Shown: positions 18,189 to 24,281 of the stretch, one piece after another
Numbering within the stretch: position 1 is the first letter of the stretch
Layout: the number at the start of each line of letters is the position of its first letter
Assembly (NCBI GenBank): GCA_030426845.1
Contig: JAUHXR010000066.1
Location: 1-33,013, forward strand
Reading direction: 5' to 3'
DNA length: 33,013 bases
From: Polyangia bacterium
Lineage (GTDB): Bacteria; Myxococcota_A; Polyangia; Polyangiales; Sandaracinaceae
Position numbers and translations under genes: made by a program
The notes under the pieces: generated by a model
The model's database searches: none
What the model was told of the DNA's origin: nothing
The model's input: the letters and a program-made list of their open reading frames with translations, nothing else

Positions 18189-20360
18189 ATGAATCCCATT
18201 GCGATGACGCTGGTGTTCGTCTTCTTCGGCGGCGCCCTCGCGTGGTCCCTGGCGCGCCGCTACCGCCTGATGATGGCCGGCGCCCCCGAGCCGCGCTTCT
18301 CGATCGACTCGGTCTCCCAGATCGCCGACCGCGCCGGCCTGGTCGTGAAGTACGTGCTCGGCCAGGAGAAGATGCGGACCAACCCGCGCTACCTCCTGGC
18401 GGGGTTCGCCCACATCGGGATCTTCCTCGCCTTCCAGGTGCTGCTGCTCAACAGCGTCATGCTCTGGATCCGGGGCTTCGACGCGAGCTTCGACTTCTGG
18501 GGGCTCCTGTCGACCGACAGCCCCATCGGTCAGCTCTACTCGGTGGCCAAGGAGCTCGCGGCGGCGGCCGCGATCCTCGGCGCGCTCTACTTCGTCTACC
18601 TGCGCGTCGGCCCCAAGCCCCGCCGGATGAGCTTCGGCCTCGAGGGGCTGATCATCCTGTTCATCATCATCACGATGATGATCGCCGACTACCTCTACGT
18701 CGGCGGCACCCTCGCGCGCGAGGCGGCCACCTCGGGCCGGGCGGTCGAGTGGACCTGGTACGAGCCGATCGGCTCGCTCGTCGGGCTGGCCTTCGCCTCG
18801 GCCGGCGGCGGGACGACCAGCTTCGTCCAGCACCTGGGCTTCTGGTACCACGCGGTGTGGGTGCTCGCGTTCGCGAACCTGCTGCCCTACTCGAAGCACT
18901 TCCACATCTTCTCGGTCGTCCCGAACGTCTTCGCCGCGCCCCTCGACCCGAAGGGCAAGCTGCCGGACGTCGAGGACATCGAGGGCAAGCTCGAGCGCGA
19001 GGAGCCCACGGGGATCCGACGCGCGACCGACCTCTCGTGGAAGCATATCCTCGACCTCTACACCTGCACAGAGTGTGGTCGCTGCAGCGACAACTGCCCC
19101 GCCTACACCACCGGCAAGCAGCTCTCGCCCAAGCACCTCACGCTCGCGATCCGCGATCACCTCTACGACACCGAGGGCCAGGTCATCGGCACGGGCGGCG
19201 TCGACTCGCCCCGCGCCGAGACGCGGGACGAGGCGGACCTCCACGTCCACGGCGACCCGCCGAACGGCTACCGGCGCAAGCTCGAGCCGGTCGAGCTGAT
19301 CGGCGACCTGATCGACCCCGAGGTCGTCTGGGCCTGCACCACCTGCCGCGCGTGCGAGGAGCAGTGCCCGGTCAACATCTCGTACGTCGACAAGATCGTG
19401 GCCATGCGCCGCAGCGAGTACATGGACAAGAGCGAGTTCCCGCACGACCTCGAGAAGATGTTCAACGCGCTCGACGTCAACGGGAACCCCTGGAACCTCC
19501 CCGCGATGGACCGCGGCAAGTGGGCCGAGGGGCTCGGCTTCGACGTCCCGCTCGTCTCGGACCGCCCGGACGCCGAGGTCCTCTACTGGGTCGGCTGCGC
19601 GGCGAACTACGACGACCAGGCCAAGAAGGTCGCGCGCTCCTTCGCGAGCCTCATGAACCGCGCGGGGGTCGACTTCGCGATCCTCGGCTCGGAGGCGACC
19701 TGCACCGGCGACCCGGCGCGGCGCGCGGGCAACGAGTTCACCTTCCAGGCGCTGGCCGAGGCCAACGTCGAGACGCTCAACGGCTACGGCGCGTCCGACA
19801 AGACGGTGGTCACCGCGTGCCCGCACTGCTTCAACACGCTGGCCAACGAGTACGCGCCCTTCGGCGGCAAGTACAAGGTGGTCCACCACACCGAGATGCT
19901 GCGCGACCTCCTCGACGAGGGGCGCCTCGTCCCCCAGGGCCGGGTCGACAAGAAAGTCGCCTACCACGACAGCTGCTACCTCGGCCGCTACAACGAGGTC
20001 TACGACGCGCCCCGCGACGTCCTCGACGCGATCCCCGGCGTGCGGCTCGAGGAGGTCGACTACTGGAACCGTGAGCGCGGCCTCTGCTGCGGCGCGGGCG
20101 GCGCCCAGATGTGGAAAGAGGACGAGCCTCCGCGCGAGGGCGAGCAGCCCCAGCGCGTGAACACCAAGCGCACCCTCCAGCTCCTCGACACCGGCGCCGA
20201 CGTGGTCGCGACCGGCTGCCCGTTCTGCATGACGATGGTCACCGACGGCCTCAAGGCCGAGGAGGCCGAGGCGCGGGTCCTCCAGCTCGACGTGGCCCAG
20301 ATCCTCGAGCAGAGCGTGCTCGCCAACGCCCCCGCTCTCGCCGCCGAGGACGAGGAGTAG
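18189..20360 (+). CDS. membrane-bound (Fe-S) oxidoreductase, HdrD/FadF-like, with CCG domains
   Basis: 723 residues. The N-terminal third has about five to six membrane helices, with histidines placed as in NarI-type cytochrome b subunits (GFAHIGIF, HLGFWYHAVW). Two 4Fe-4S ferredoxin motifs follow: CTECGRCSDNCP (Cys293, 296, 299, 303) and CTTCRACEEQCP (Cys383, 386, 389, 393). The C-terminal half has two cysteine-rich CCG domains, with CPHCFNT, HDSCYLGRYN, RGLCCGAGG and TGCPFC. This fits proteins that pass electrons between a soluble donor, often electron-transfer flavoprotein in fatty-acid oxidation, and the quinone pool. No etfAB or acyl-CoA dehydrogenase gene is in view, so the donor is inferred. 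ATG 18189 is preceded by a GGGCGAGG stretch. Confidence 0.9.
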   Translation: MNPIAMTLVFVFFGGALAWSLARRYRLMMAGAPEPRFSIDSVSQIADRAGLVVKYVLGQEKMRTNPRYLLAGFAHIGIFLAFQVLLLNSVMLWIRGFDASFDFWGLLSTDSPIGQLYSVAKELAAAAAILGALYFVYLRVGPKPRRMSFGLEGLIILFIIITMMIADYLYVGGTLAREAATSGRAVEWTWYEPIGSLVGLAFASAGGGTTSFVQHLGFWYHAVWVLAFANLLPYSKHFHIFSVVPNVFAAPLDPKGKLPDVEDIEGKLEREEPTGIRRATDLSWKHILDLYTCTECGRCSDNCPAYTTGKQLSPKHLTLAIRDHLYDTEGQVIGTGGVDSPRAETRDEADLHVHGDPPNGYRRKLEPVELIGDLIDPEVVWACTTCRACEEQCPVNISYVDKIVAMRRSEYMDKSEFPHDLEKMFNALDVNGNPWNLPAMDRGKWAEGLGFDVPLVSDRPDAEVLYWVGCAANYDDQAKKVARSFASLMNRAGVDFAILGSEATCTGDPARRAGNEFTFQALAEANVETLNGYGASDKTVVTACPHCFNTLANEYAPFGGKYKVVHHTEMLRDLLDEGRLVPQGRVDKKVAYHDSCYLGRYNEVYDAPRDVLDAIPGVRLEEVDYWNRERGLCCGAGGAQMWKEDEPPREGEQPQRVNTKRTLQLLDTGADVVATGCPFCMTMVTDGLKAEEAEARVLQLDVAQILEQSVLANAPALAAEDEE

Positions 20361-20395
20361 GCCTCTCCCTCGGGAGCGGGACGCCCGAGCGACCG

Positions 20396-20428
20396 CGACG
20401 GATCGCCGACGGATCGCCCCGAGGGGCG
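20396..20428. repeat. 11-bp tandem pair followed by a 14-bp palindrome
   Basis: CGACGGATCGC occurs at 20396-20406 and 20407-20417. It runs into CGCCCCGAGGGGCG at 20415-20428, a perfect inverted repeat around GA. These lie just downstream of the Fe-S oxidoreductase stop and could contribute to transcript ending or 3'-end stability. Confidence 0.6.
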
Positions 20429-20437
20429 GTCCCGAGG

Positions 20438-20488
20438 CCCAAACCGACCCGGAACGGGCCTCCGAGCCCTCCCGAGGGCCGGTTTGGG
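20438..20488 (+). terminator. 51-nt hairpin with a 9-bp closing stem
   Basis: CCCAAACCG (20438-20446) pairs with CGGTTTGGG (20480-20488). Additional GC-rich pairing is possible inside. No T tract follows. Between the Fe-S oxidoreductase stop (20360) and the glutaredoxin fusion start (20546), it may terminate the first transcript or act in the leader of the second. Confidence 0.45.
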
Positions 20489-20545
20489 GCGGGACCGACG
20501 CGGCCCCCGTTGCCTCGGGGATCGGCCCGTGGTTCTTTTACCCGC

Positions 20546-21469
20546 ATGAGCGTCGACGTCGAGATCGAACGGATCGTCAGGGACCACCAGGTCGTCCTGT
20601 TCATGAAGGGCACCCGCGCCGCCCCGCAGTGCGGCTTCTCGGCGCGGGCGTGCGACATCCTGGACGAGTACCTGGACGAGTACGCGACGGTGAACGTGCT
20701 GGCCGACCCCCGGATCCGCGAGGGGATCAAGGAGTTCAGCAAGTGGCCGACGATCCCCCAGCTCTACGTCCAGGCGAAGTTCGTCGGCGGCTCGGACATC
20801 ATCCACGAGATGACCGAGACGGGCGAGCTCGCCGAGGTGCTCGGCACGCAGCGCATCGCGCTGGAGAGCCCCGAGATCGAGCTGTCGAAGTCGGCGGAGA
20901 ACGCGTTCCTCAAGTTCTGGGAGGCCGAGGGCGACAGCGAGGAGCCGGTGGTGCGGCTCACGATCGGCTCGAGCTGGGAGCCGCTGCTCGACCTCGACCA
21001 GATCCGGCCCGGCGACGTGGTCGTCGACGTGGGCGAGATGGACATCGTCATGACGCGCAGCTCCGCCCGGCGCGCCAACGGGGTGAAGATCGACTTCGTC
21101 GACCGCGGCGGCCAGAGCGGCTTCAAGGTCGACATCCCGCTGCGCCCTCCGATGGTCAACCAGCTCACGGTCGACGACCTCAAGGCGTGGATGGACCAGG
21201 GCAAGCCGCACCTCCTGATCGACGTGCGCACCGACGCGGAGCGGGCGACCGCCAAGATCGAGCCGAGCGTGGTGCTCGACGACGCCCTGCGCGCGCAGCT
21301 CGACGAGATGGATCGGGCCCAGACGCTGGTCTTCTACTGCCACCACGGCAGCCGCAGCCAGCAGGCGGCGTCGCACCTGCTCAAGATGGGCTTCCGCGAC
21401 GTGCACAACCTGCAGGGCGGGATCGAGGCGTGGTCGATGCACGTCGACCCGGACGTTCCCCGGTACTGA
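20546..21469 (+). CDS. Grx4-type monothiol glutaredoxin / A-type-like / rhodanese fusion protein
   Basis: 307 residues in three parts. Residues 1-105 are a monothiol glutaredoxin: CGFS with Cys29, Lys21, WPT (67-69) and GGSDI (81-85) match the glutathione and Fe-S cluster site of Grx4/GrxD. Residues 110-198 (IELSKSAENAFLKFWEAEGD, KIDFVDRGGQSGFKVDIP) resemble the IscA/ErpA A-type carrier fold, but the cysteine normally after the Gly-rich turn is Ser (GSSWE) and the C-terminal CGC is absent. Residues 205-303 are rhodanese-like, with LLIDVRT and the sulfur-accepting Cys265 in CHHGSRSQ. The protein probably links sulfur relay to Fe-S cluster handling in the cytoplasm. The middle assignment rests on pattern only. 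The gene is monocistronic. Confidence 0.85.
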   Translation: MSVDVEIERIVRDHQVVLFMKGTRAAPQCGFSARACDILDEYLDEYATVNVLADPRIREGIKEFSKWPTIPQLYVQAKFVGGSDIIHEMTETGELAEVLGTQRIALESPEIELSKSAENAFLKFWEAEGDSEEPVVRLTIGSSWEPLLDLDQIRPGDVVVDVGEMDIVMTRSSARRANGVKIDFVDRGGQSGFKVDIPLRPPMVNQLTVDDLKAWMDQGKPHLLIDVRTDAERATAKIEPSVVLDDALRAQLDEMDRAQTLVFYCHHGSRSQQAASHLLKMGFRDVHNLQGGIEAWSMHVDPDVPRY

Positions 21470-21477
21470 AGCTGGCT

Positions 21478-21502
21478 GGGAGGGTTTGACGCAAACCCTC
21501 CC
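21478..21502 (+). terminator. perfect 10-bp hairpin after the glutaredoxin fusion gene
   Basis: GGGAGGGTTT (21478-21487) and AAACCCTCCC (21493-21502) enclose a five-base loop. It begins nine bases after the stop codon and lacks a T tract. As the first of three consecutive hairpins it is a good candidate for the gene's 3' end. Confidence 0.7.
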
Positions 21503-21529
21503 CCCCATTCGGAGTGAATCCGAATGGGG
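21503..21529. terminator. second perfect 10-bp hairpin
   Basis: CCCCATTCGG (21503-21512) and CCGAATGGGG (21520-21529) enclose a seven-base loop. It abuts the first hairpin directly, so the two stems could stack. Confidence 0.65.
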
Positions 21530-21546
21530 CCCCCCCTCCCGACATC

Positions 21547-21561
21547 GGCGCCTTTGGCGCC
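21547..21561. terminator. third, smaller hairpin
   Basis: GGCGCC-TTT-GGCGCC is a perfect six-base inverted repeat. It lies between the two larger stems and the start of the repeat block, in a convergent intergenic region. Confidence 0.5.
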
Positions 21562-21590
21562 GTGGGCGGACCTCCTAGGCGGCGGGGGCG

Positions 21591-21966
21591 AGACTTCGCT
21601 GCGCTCGTCTCGCGGCGTGCGGGCCGTGGGCGGGACTTCGCTTCGCTCGTCTTCGGGCGAGACTTCGCTGCGCTCGTCTTCGGGCGGGACTTCGCTGCGC
21701 TCGTCTTCGGGCGAGACTTCGCTGCGCTCGTCTCGCGCCGTGCGGGCCTGGGGGCGGGACTTCGCTTCGCTCGTCTTCGGGCGAGACTTCGCTGCGCTCG
21801 TCTTCGGGCGAGACTTCGCTGCGCTCGTCTTCGGGCGAGACTTCGCTGCGCTCGTCTCGCGCGGTGCGGGCCCGGGGCGGGACTTCGCTTCGCTCGTCTT
21901 CGGGCGAGACTTCGCTGCGCTCGTCTTCGGGCGAGACTTCGCTGCGCTCGTCTTCGCTGCGCTCGG
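21591..21966. repeat. block of twelve related units arranged as a three-fold higher-order repeat
   Basis: The core RGACTTCGCTKCGCTCGTCT occurs 12 times. Most neighbouring copies are spaced 27 bp apart (core plus TCGGGCG). Copies 1, 5 and 9 are longer and carry an extra segment resembling CGCGCCGTGCGGGCC. After each long copy comes a variant with CTTCGCTTCGCTCG, starting at 21633, 21757 and 21880, so a super-unit of 123-124 bp is repeated three times. The 27-bp period is a multiple of three, so all six frames stay open and give spurious ORFs (ETSLRSSSG on one strand, DERSEVSPE on the other). The block lies between two convergent genes with no sign of translation. Confidence 0.9.
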
Positions 21967-21986
21967 CCGGGGACCGGCGCCCCAGG

Positions 21987-22415
21987 CTACGGGGGGAGCG
22001 GCGGCGGGAGGTCGGACGCCGGCGGGGCGGTCCAGCGCCCGTCGCGGCAGGTCGAGCGTCGCTCGCCGCACTCGCCGGCGGAGCAGACCGCGCCTTCGGG
22101 AGCGCAGGCGCCCCCGGCCGGGCACGAGCGCACGCAGATCCAGCGATCGGGCTGCGCGTAGGTCGGGTGGGCGCCGCCGCACCAGACCGAGCCGCAGTAG
22201 CAGGTGCCCTCCTCGTAGGTGCACGTTGGCAGCCCGCCGACCGCGCAGTTGGGCTGCTCGTCGGCTGGTGGATCGAACCGCGCCGGGCAGACCCCGGCGG
22301 CGGGCGCGGCGCGGGCAGGCTCGTGGCGAGAGGGGGCCTCGACCGCGGGGTCCGCCGATCCCCCGCAGGCGACCTGCAGGAGCAGCGCTCCCACCACGTA
22401 CGTGCGACCCCGCAT
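21987..22415 (-). CDS. small cysteine-rich lipoprotein
   Basis: 142 residues. The signal peptide MRGRTYVVGALLLQVAC places the lipidated cysteine at 17. After a short Ala/Pro-rich linker, the mature protein has more than a dozen cysteines, for example CTYEEGTCYCGSVWCGG, CVRSCPAGGACAPEGAVC and CGERRSTC. This suggests a disulfide-stabilised surface domain of the kind common in myxobacterial extracellular proteins, often ending in a CRDGRW-like segment as here. No specific family is assigned. The ATG at 22415 fits the signal. It is convergent with the glutaredoxin fusion gene across the repeat block and divergent from the FliO-like gene. Confidence 0.75.
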   Translation of the reverse strand: MRGRTYVVGALLLQVACGGSADPAVEAPSRHEPARAAPAAGVCPARFDPPADEQPNCAVGGLPTCTYEEGTCYCGSVWCGGAHPTYAQPDRWICVRSCPAGGACAPEGAVCSAGECGERRSTCRDGRWTAPPASDLPPPLPP

Positions 22416-22451
22416 CGGCTCCCCCGGGTCAGCATACGCGGTCCGCGCCGA

Positions 22452-22480
22452 TTGACACGCGGTCCGGGCGCCGGGATTCT
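22452..22480 (+). promoter_or_regulatory. possible sigma-70-type promoter of the FliO-like gene
   Basis: TTGACA (22452-22457) is followed after 17 bases by GATTCT (22475-22480). Transcription would start about 22487, directly before the GTG start at 22489, so the mRNA could be leaderless. The -35 box is perfect and the -10 box is weak. Confidence 0.5.
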
Positions 22481-22488
22481 GCCGCTTC

Positions 22489-22854
22489 GTGTGGGTCCTG
22501 CTGCAGAGCGCGCCCGGAGGCTACGGGGTGGCGCTGTTCCAGTCGCTGCTCGCGCTGGCCGCGGTCTGCGTGCTCGCCTGGGTCGTGCTGCGGTGGAGCG
22601 CGCGGAGGGGGCTCGGCGGCGCGGGGCGTCGGGTGCAGGTGCTGGAGCGGGTGCCGCTCGACGCGCGGCGGGCGGTCTACCTGGTGCGGATCGGGGAGCG
22701 GGTGCTGCTCCTCGGCGGCGGTGACGGAGCCGCGCCGAGCGTGCTGGCGGAGCTCACCCCCGACGAGCTGCCCGAGGTGGAGGACCCGGCGAGCTTCGGG
22801 GAGCTCGTGGCGCGTCTGCGCGGCAAGACGCCCCCCGCGGCCGACGACTCCTGA
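22489..22854 (+). CDS. FliO-like flagellar/type III secretion biosynthesis protein
   Basis: 121 residues. One membrane helix (about 15-37, SLLALAAVCVLAWVVLRW) is followed by a cytoplasmic domain, RRVQVLERVPLDARRAVYLV then RIGERVLLLGGGDG, and LAELTPDEL. This matches the FliO pattern of a single helix plus a small beta domain, where conserved Leu-Asp/Gly-x-Arg and LLLG positions are typical. FliO assists assembly of the FliP-FliQ-FliR export gate. No other flagellar gene is nearby, although fliO normally sits beside fliP, so it is an orphan here. GTG 22489 is the only suitable start. The segment before its stop is duplicated just after it. Confidence 0.75.
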   Translation: MWVLLQSAPGGYGVALFQSLLALAAVCVLAWVVLRWSARRGLGGAGRRVQVLERVPLDARRAVYLVRIGERVLLLGGGDGAAPSVLAELTPDELPEVEDPASFGELVARLRGKTPPAADDS

Positions 22855-22864
22855 CGACGACTCC
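22842..22864. repeat. direct repeat flanking the FliO-like stop codon
   Basis: CGACGACTCC occurs at 22842-22851 and at 22855-22864, separated only by the TGA stop. The duplication therefore sits exactly at the gene's 3' end. Confidence 0.85.
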
Positions 22865-22922
22865 GGACACGCGCGGGGAAGAAATCTTCGGAAACCCCGG
22901 CCCTCGGCGCACTATCGAGGGG

Positions 22923-23459
22923 ATGGAGCGACACGAGTCCGACGCAAGGGCGGAACGGGTGGCGTCCATCTTTCGTGAGCACGGGCGCTACGTGTGGCGC
23001 TCGCTGGTGTACCTCGGGATCCCGGAGCGCGACGTGCCGGACCTCGTTCAGGATGTGTTCCTGATCGTTCATCGCAAGCTCGATGGCTTCGACGGTCGCT
23101 CGTCGGTGCGCACGTGGCTGCACGGGATCACGGCGCGCGTCGCCATCGCCGACCGGCGTCGCGCGCGGGTCCGGCTCGAGGAGGTCACCGACGCCCCGCC
23201 CCCGCGACAGGTCGACGCGCACCAGGAGCGGGACGTCCAACGCGCGCAGGATCGTGCCCGGCTCCAGCGGGCGATCGCGGAGCTGCCGATCGAGCTCCGG
23301 CTCGTCTTCGTGCAGTTCGAGATCGAGGGCGTGCCGATCCAGCGCATCGCAGAGTCGCTCGAGCTGCCGCCGAAGACGGTCTACTCGCGCCTCTACAAGG
23401 CGCGCTCGGAGGTTCGGCGCGGCTTCAAGCGAGCCCAGCTGGCGGGGGGGCGCTCGTGA
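22923..23459 (+). CDS. ECF-type RNA polymerase sigma factor
   Basis: 178 residues with the two domains of a group 4 (ECF) sigma factor. Region 2 (about 15-85) includes DVPDLVQDVFLIVHRKLDGF and SVRTWLHGITARVAIADRRR, and recognises the -10 element. Region 4 (about 115-168) has AELPIELRLVFVQFEIEGVP and the helix-turn-helix ending KTVYSRLYKARSEVRRG, and reads the -35 element. The linker is acidic and Gln-rich. ATG 22923 is used; GTG 22959 is an alternative that trims a poorly conserved leader. A GGAAACC sequence at 22890-22896 could be a self-recognised -35 element, but no convincing -10 was found. The stop overlaps the downstream transmembrane partner's GTG start as GTGA. Confidence 0.93.
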   Translation: MERHESDARAERVASIFREHGRYVWRSLVYLGIPERDVPDLVQDVFLIVHRKLDGFDGRSSVRTWLHGITARVAIADRRRARVRLEEVTDAPPPRQVDAHQERDVQRAQDRARLQRAIAELPIELRLVFVQFEIEGVPIQRIAESLELPPKTVYSRLYKARSEVRRGFKRAQLAGGRS

Positions 23460-24214
23460 GCGTCGACGACGAGCGGGGTGATGAAGGCTTGGCCGACGAC
23501 GCGTGGGCGGACGGGGAGCCGCAGCGGTGGCTCGACGAGCCCGGCGATCTCGAGCTCGATCTCCGCGCGGCGCTCGAGGCGACCCAGGCCGACTTCGCCG
23601 GCGACGCGCAGCTCGCGGCGGCCGAGGCGCGGCTCCTCGGCGTCATCGGGGCGGGTGGCGGCGGCGGCGGCGGGCCCGGGGCGAGCGCTCCGCCCGCCGC
23701 GACCGCTGCGACCGCCCCGACCTACGCGATCCCCGCTGCCCTGGCCGCGGCCGGGGTGATCGCGGCCGGAGTGATCGCGCTCCTCTGGCCGCGCGAGGCG
23801 GCGCCCCCGCCTCCAACCCCGCCCCCGGCTCCGGTCGCGAGCGAGCCCCTCACCGCGCCCGCGCCGGCGGAGCTCCCGCCGGTCGCGGAGACCCCATCGC
23901 CCGCGCCCGTGCCGCCGCCCGCCGCGCCCGCGACCGATCCTCCCCCGGCGACCCGCCCCCTCGACGAGGGCGCGCTGCTGGAGCGGGCTCGGCGACGGGT
24001 GCGCACCCGCCCTGCGTCGGCGATCCGGCTGCTGGCGACCCACCGCGCCCGCTTCCCGGACGGCGCGCTGGCCGAGGAGCGGGAGGCGCTCTTCGTCGAG
24101 GCCCTCCACGCGCGCGGCCGGCACGACGAGGCCCGCGCCGCGCTCGATCGGTTCCGGACCCGCTACCCGCGATCCGTCCACCGCGTGCACCTCCAGAGCC
24201 TGTTCCGGGAGTAG
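23456..24214 (+). CDS. transmembrane TPR protein, probable sigma-factor partner
   Basis: 252 residues. The cytoplasmic N-terminus (1-90) is acidic and ends in a Gly-rich run. One membrane helix (about 91-110, AIPAALAAAGVIAAGVIALL) follows, then a Pro/Ala-rich periplasmic linker, then a small TPR-like helical domain (about 175-252, RTRPASAIRLLATHRARFPD). Translational coupling to an ECF sigma gene, together with one membrane span, is the arrangement of an anti-sigma factor, but no ZAS zinc motif or known anti-sigma domain is visible. Membrane-anchored partners of this shape are frequent in myxobacterial ECF operons. The anti-sigma role is an inference from context. Confidence 0.75.
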   Translation: MSVDDERGDEGLADDAWADGEPQRWLDEPGDLELDLRAALEATQADFAGDAQLAAAEARLLGVIGAGGGGGGGPGASAPPAATAATAPTYAIPAALAAAGVIAAGVIALLWPREAAPPPPTPPPAPVASEPLTAPAPAELPPVAETPSPAPVPPPAAPATDPPPATRPLDEGALLERARRRVRTRPASAIRLLATHRARFPDGALAEEREALFVEALHARGRHDEARAALDRFRTRYPRSVHRVHLQSLFRE

Positions 24215-24281
24215 TCGGTTGCCGAGGGACCATGTCGACGCCGCGGTCGGCGCAACCGAGGACGCGCGCCCGTGTCGCGTC

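Noticed and set aside
18168-19967. A minus-strand frame of about 600 codons opposite the Fe-S oxidoreductase
   Set aside because: The opposite strand has all cysteine motifs of a known family. This frame has Val/Asp/Glu/Arg antisense composition only.
21591-21966. CRISPR array
   Set aside because: The intervals between cores are short and nearly identical instead of unique spacers of about 30 bases, and no cas gene is near.
22890-22918. Autoregulated ECF promoter upstream of the sigma gene (GGAAACC followed by TATCGA)
   Set aside because: The -10 part does not match a known ECF motif and the predicted start would fall at or after the ATG, so it was not listed as a feature.
21514-22978. Repeat proteins with ETSLRSSSG or DFAALVFGR units on the plus strand and DERSEVSPE units on the minus strand
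   Set aside because: Every frame is open because the repeat period is a multiple of three. No start site with a ribosome signal is convincing, the 124-bp super-unit step shifts the frame between blocks, and the frames run into the lipoprotein gene or its antisense.
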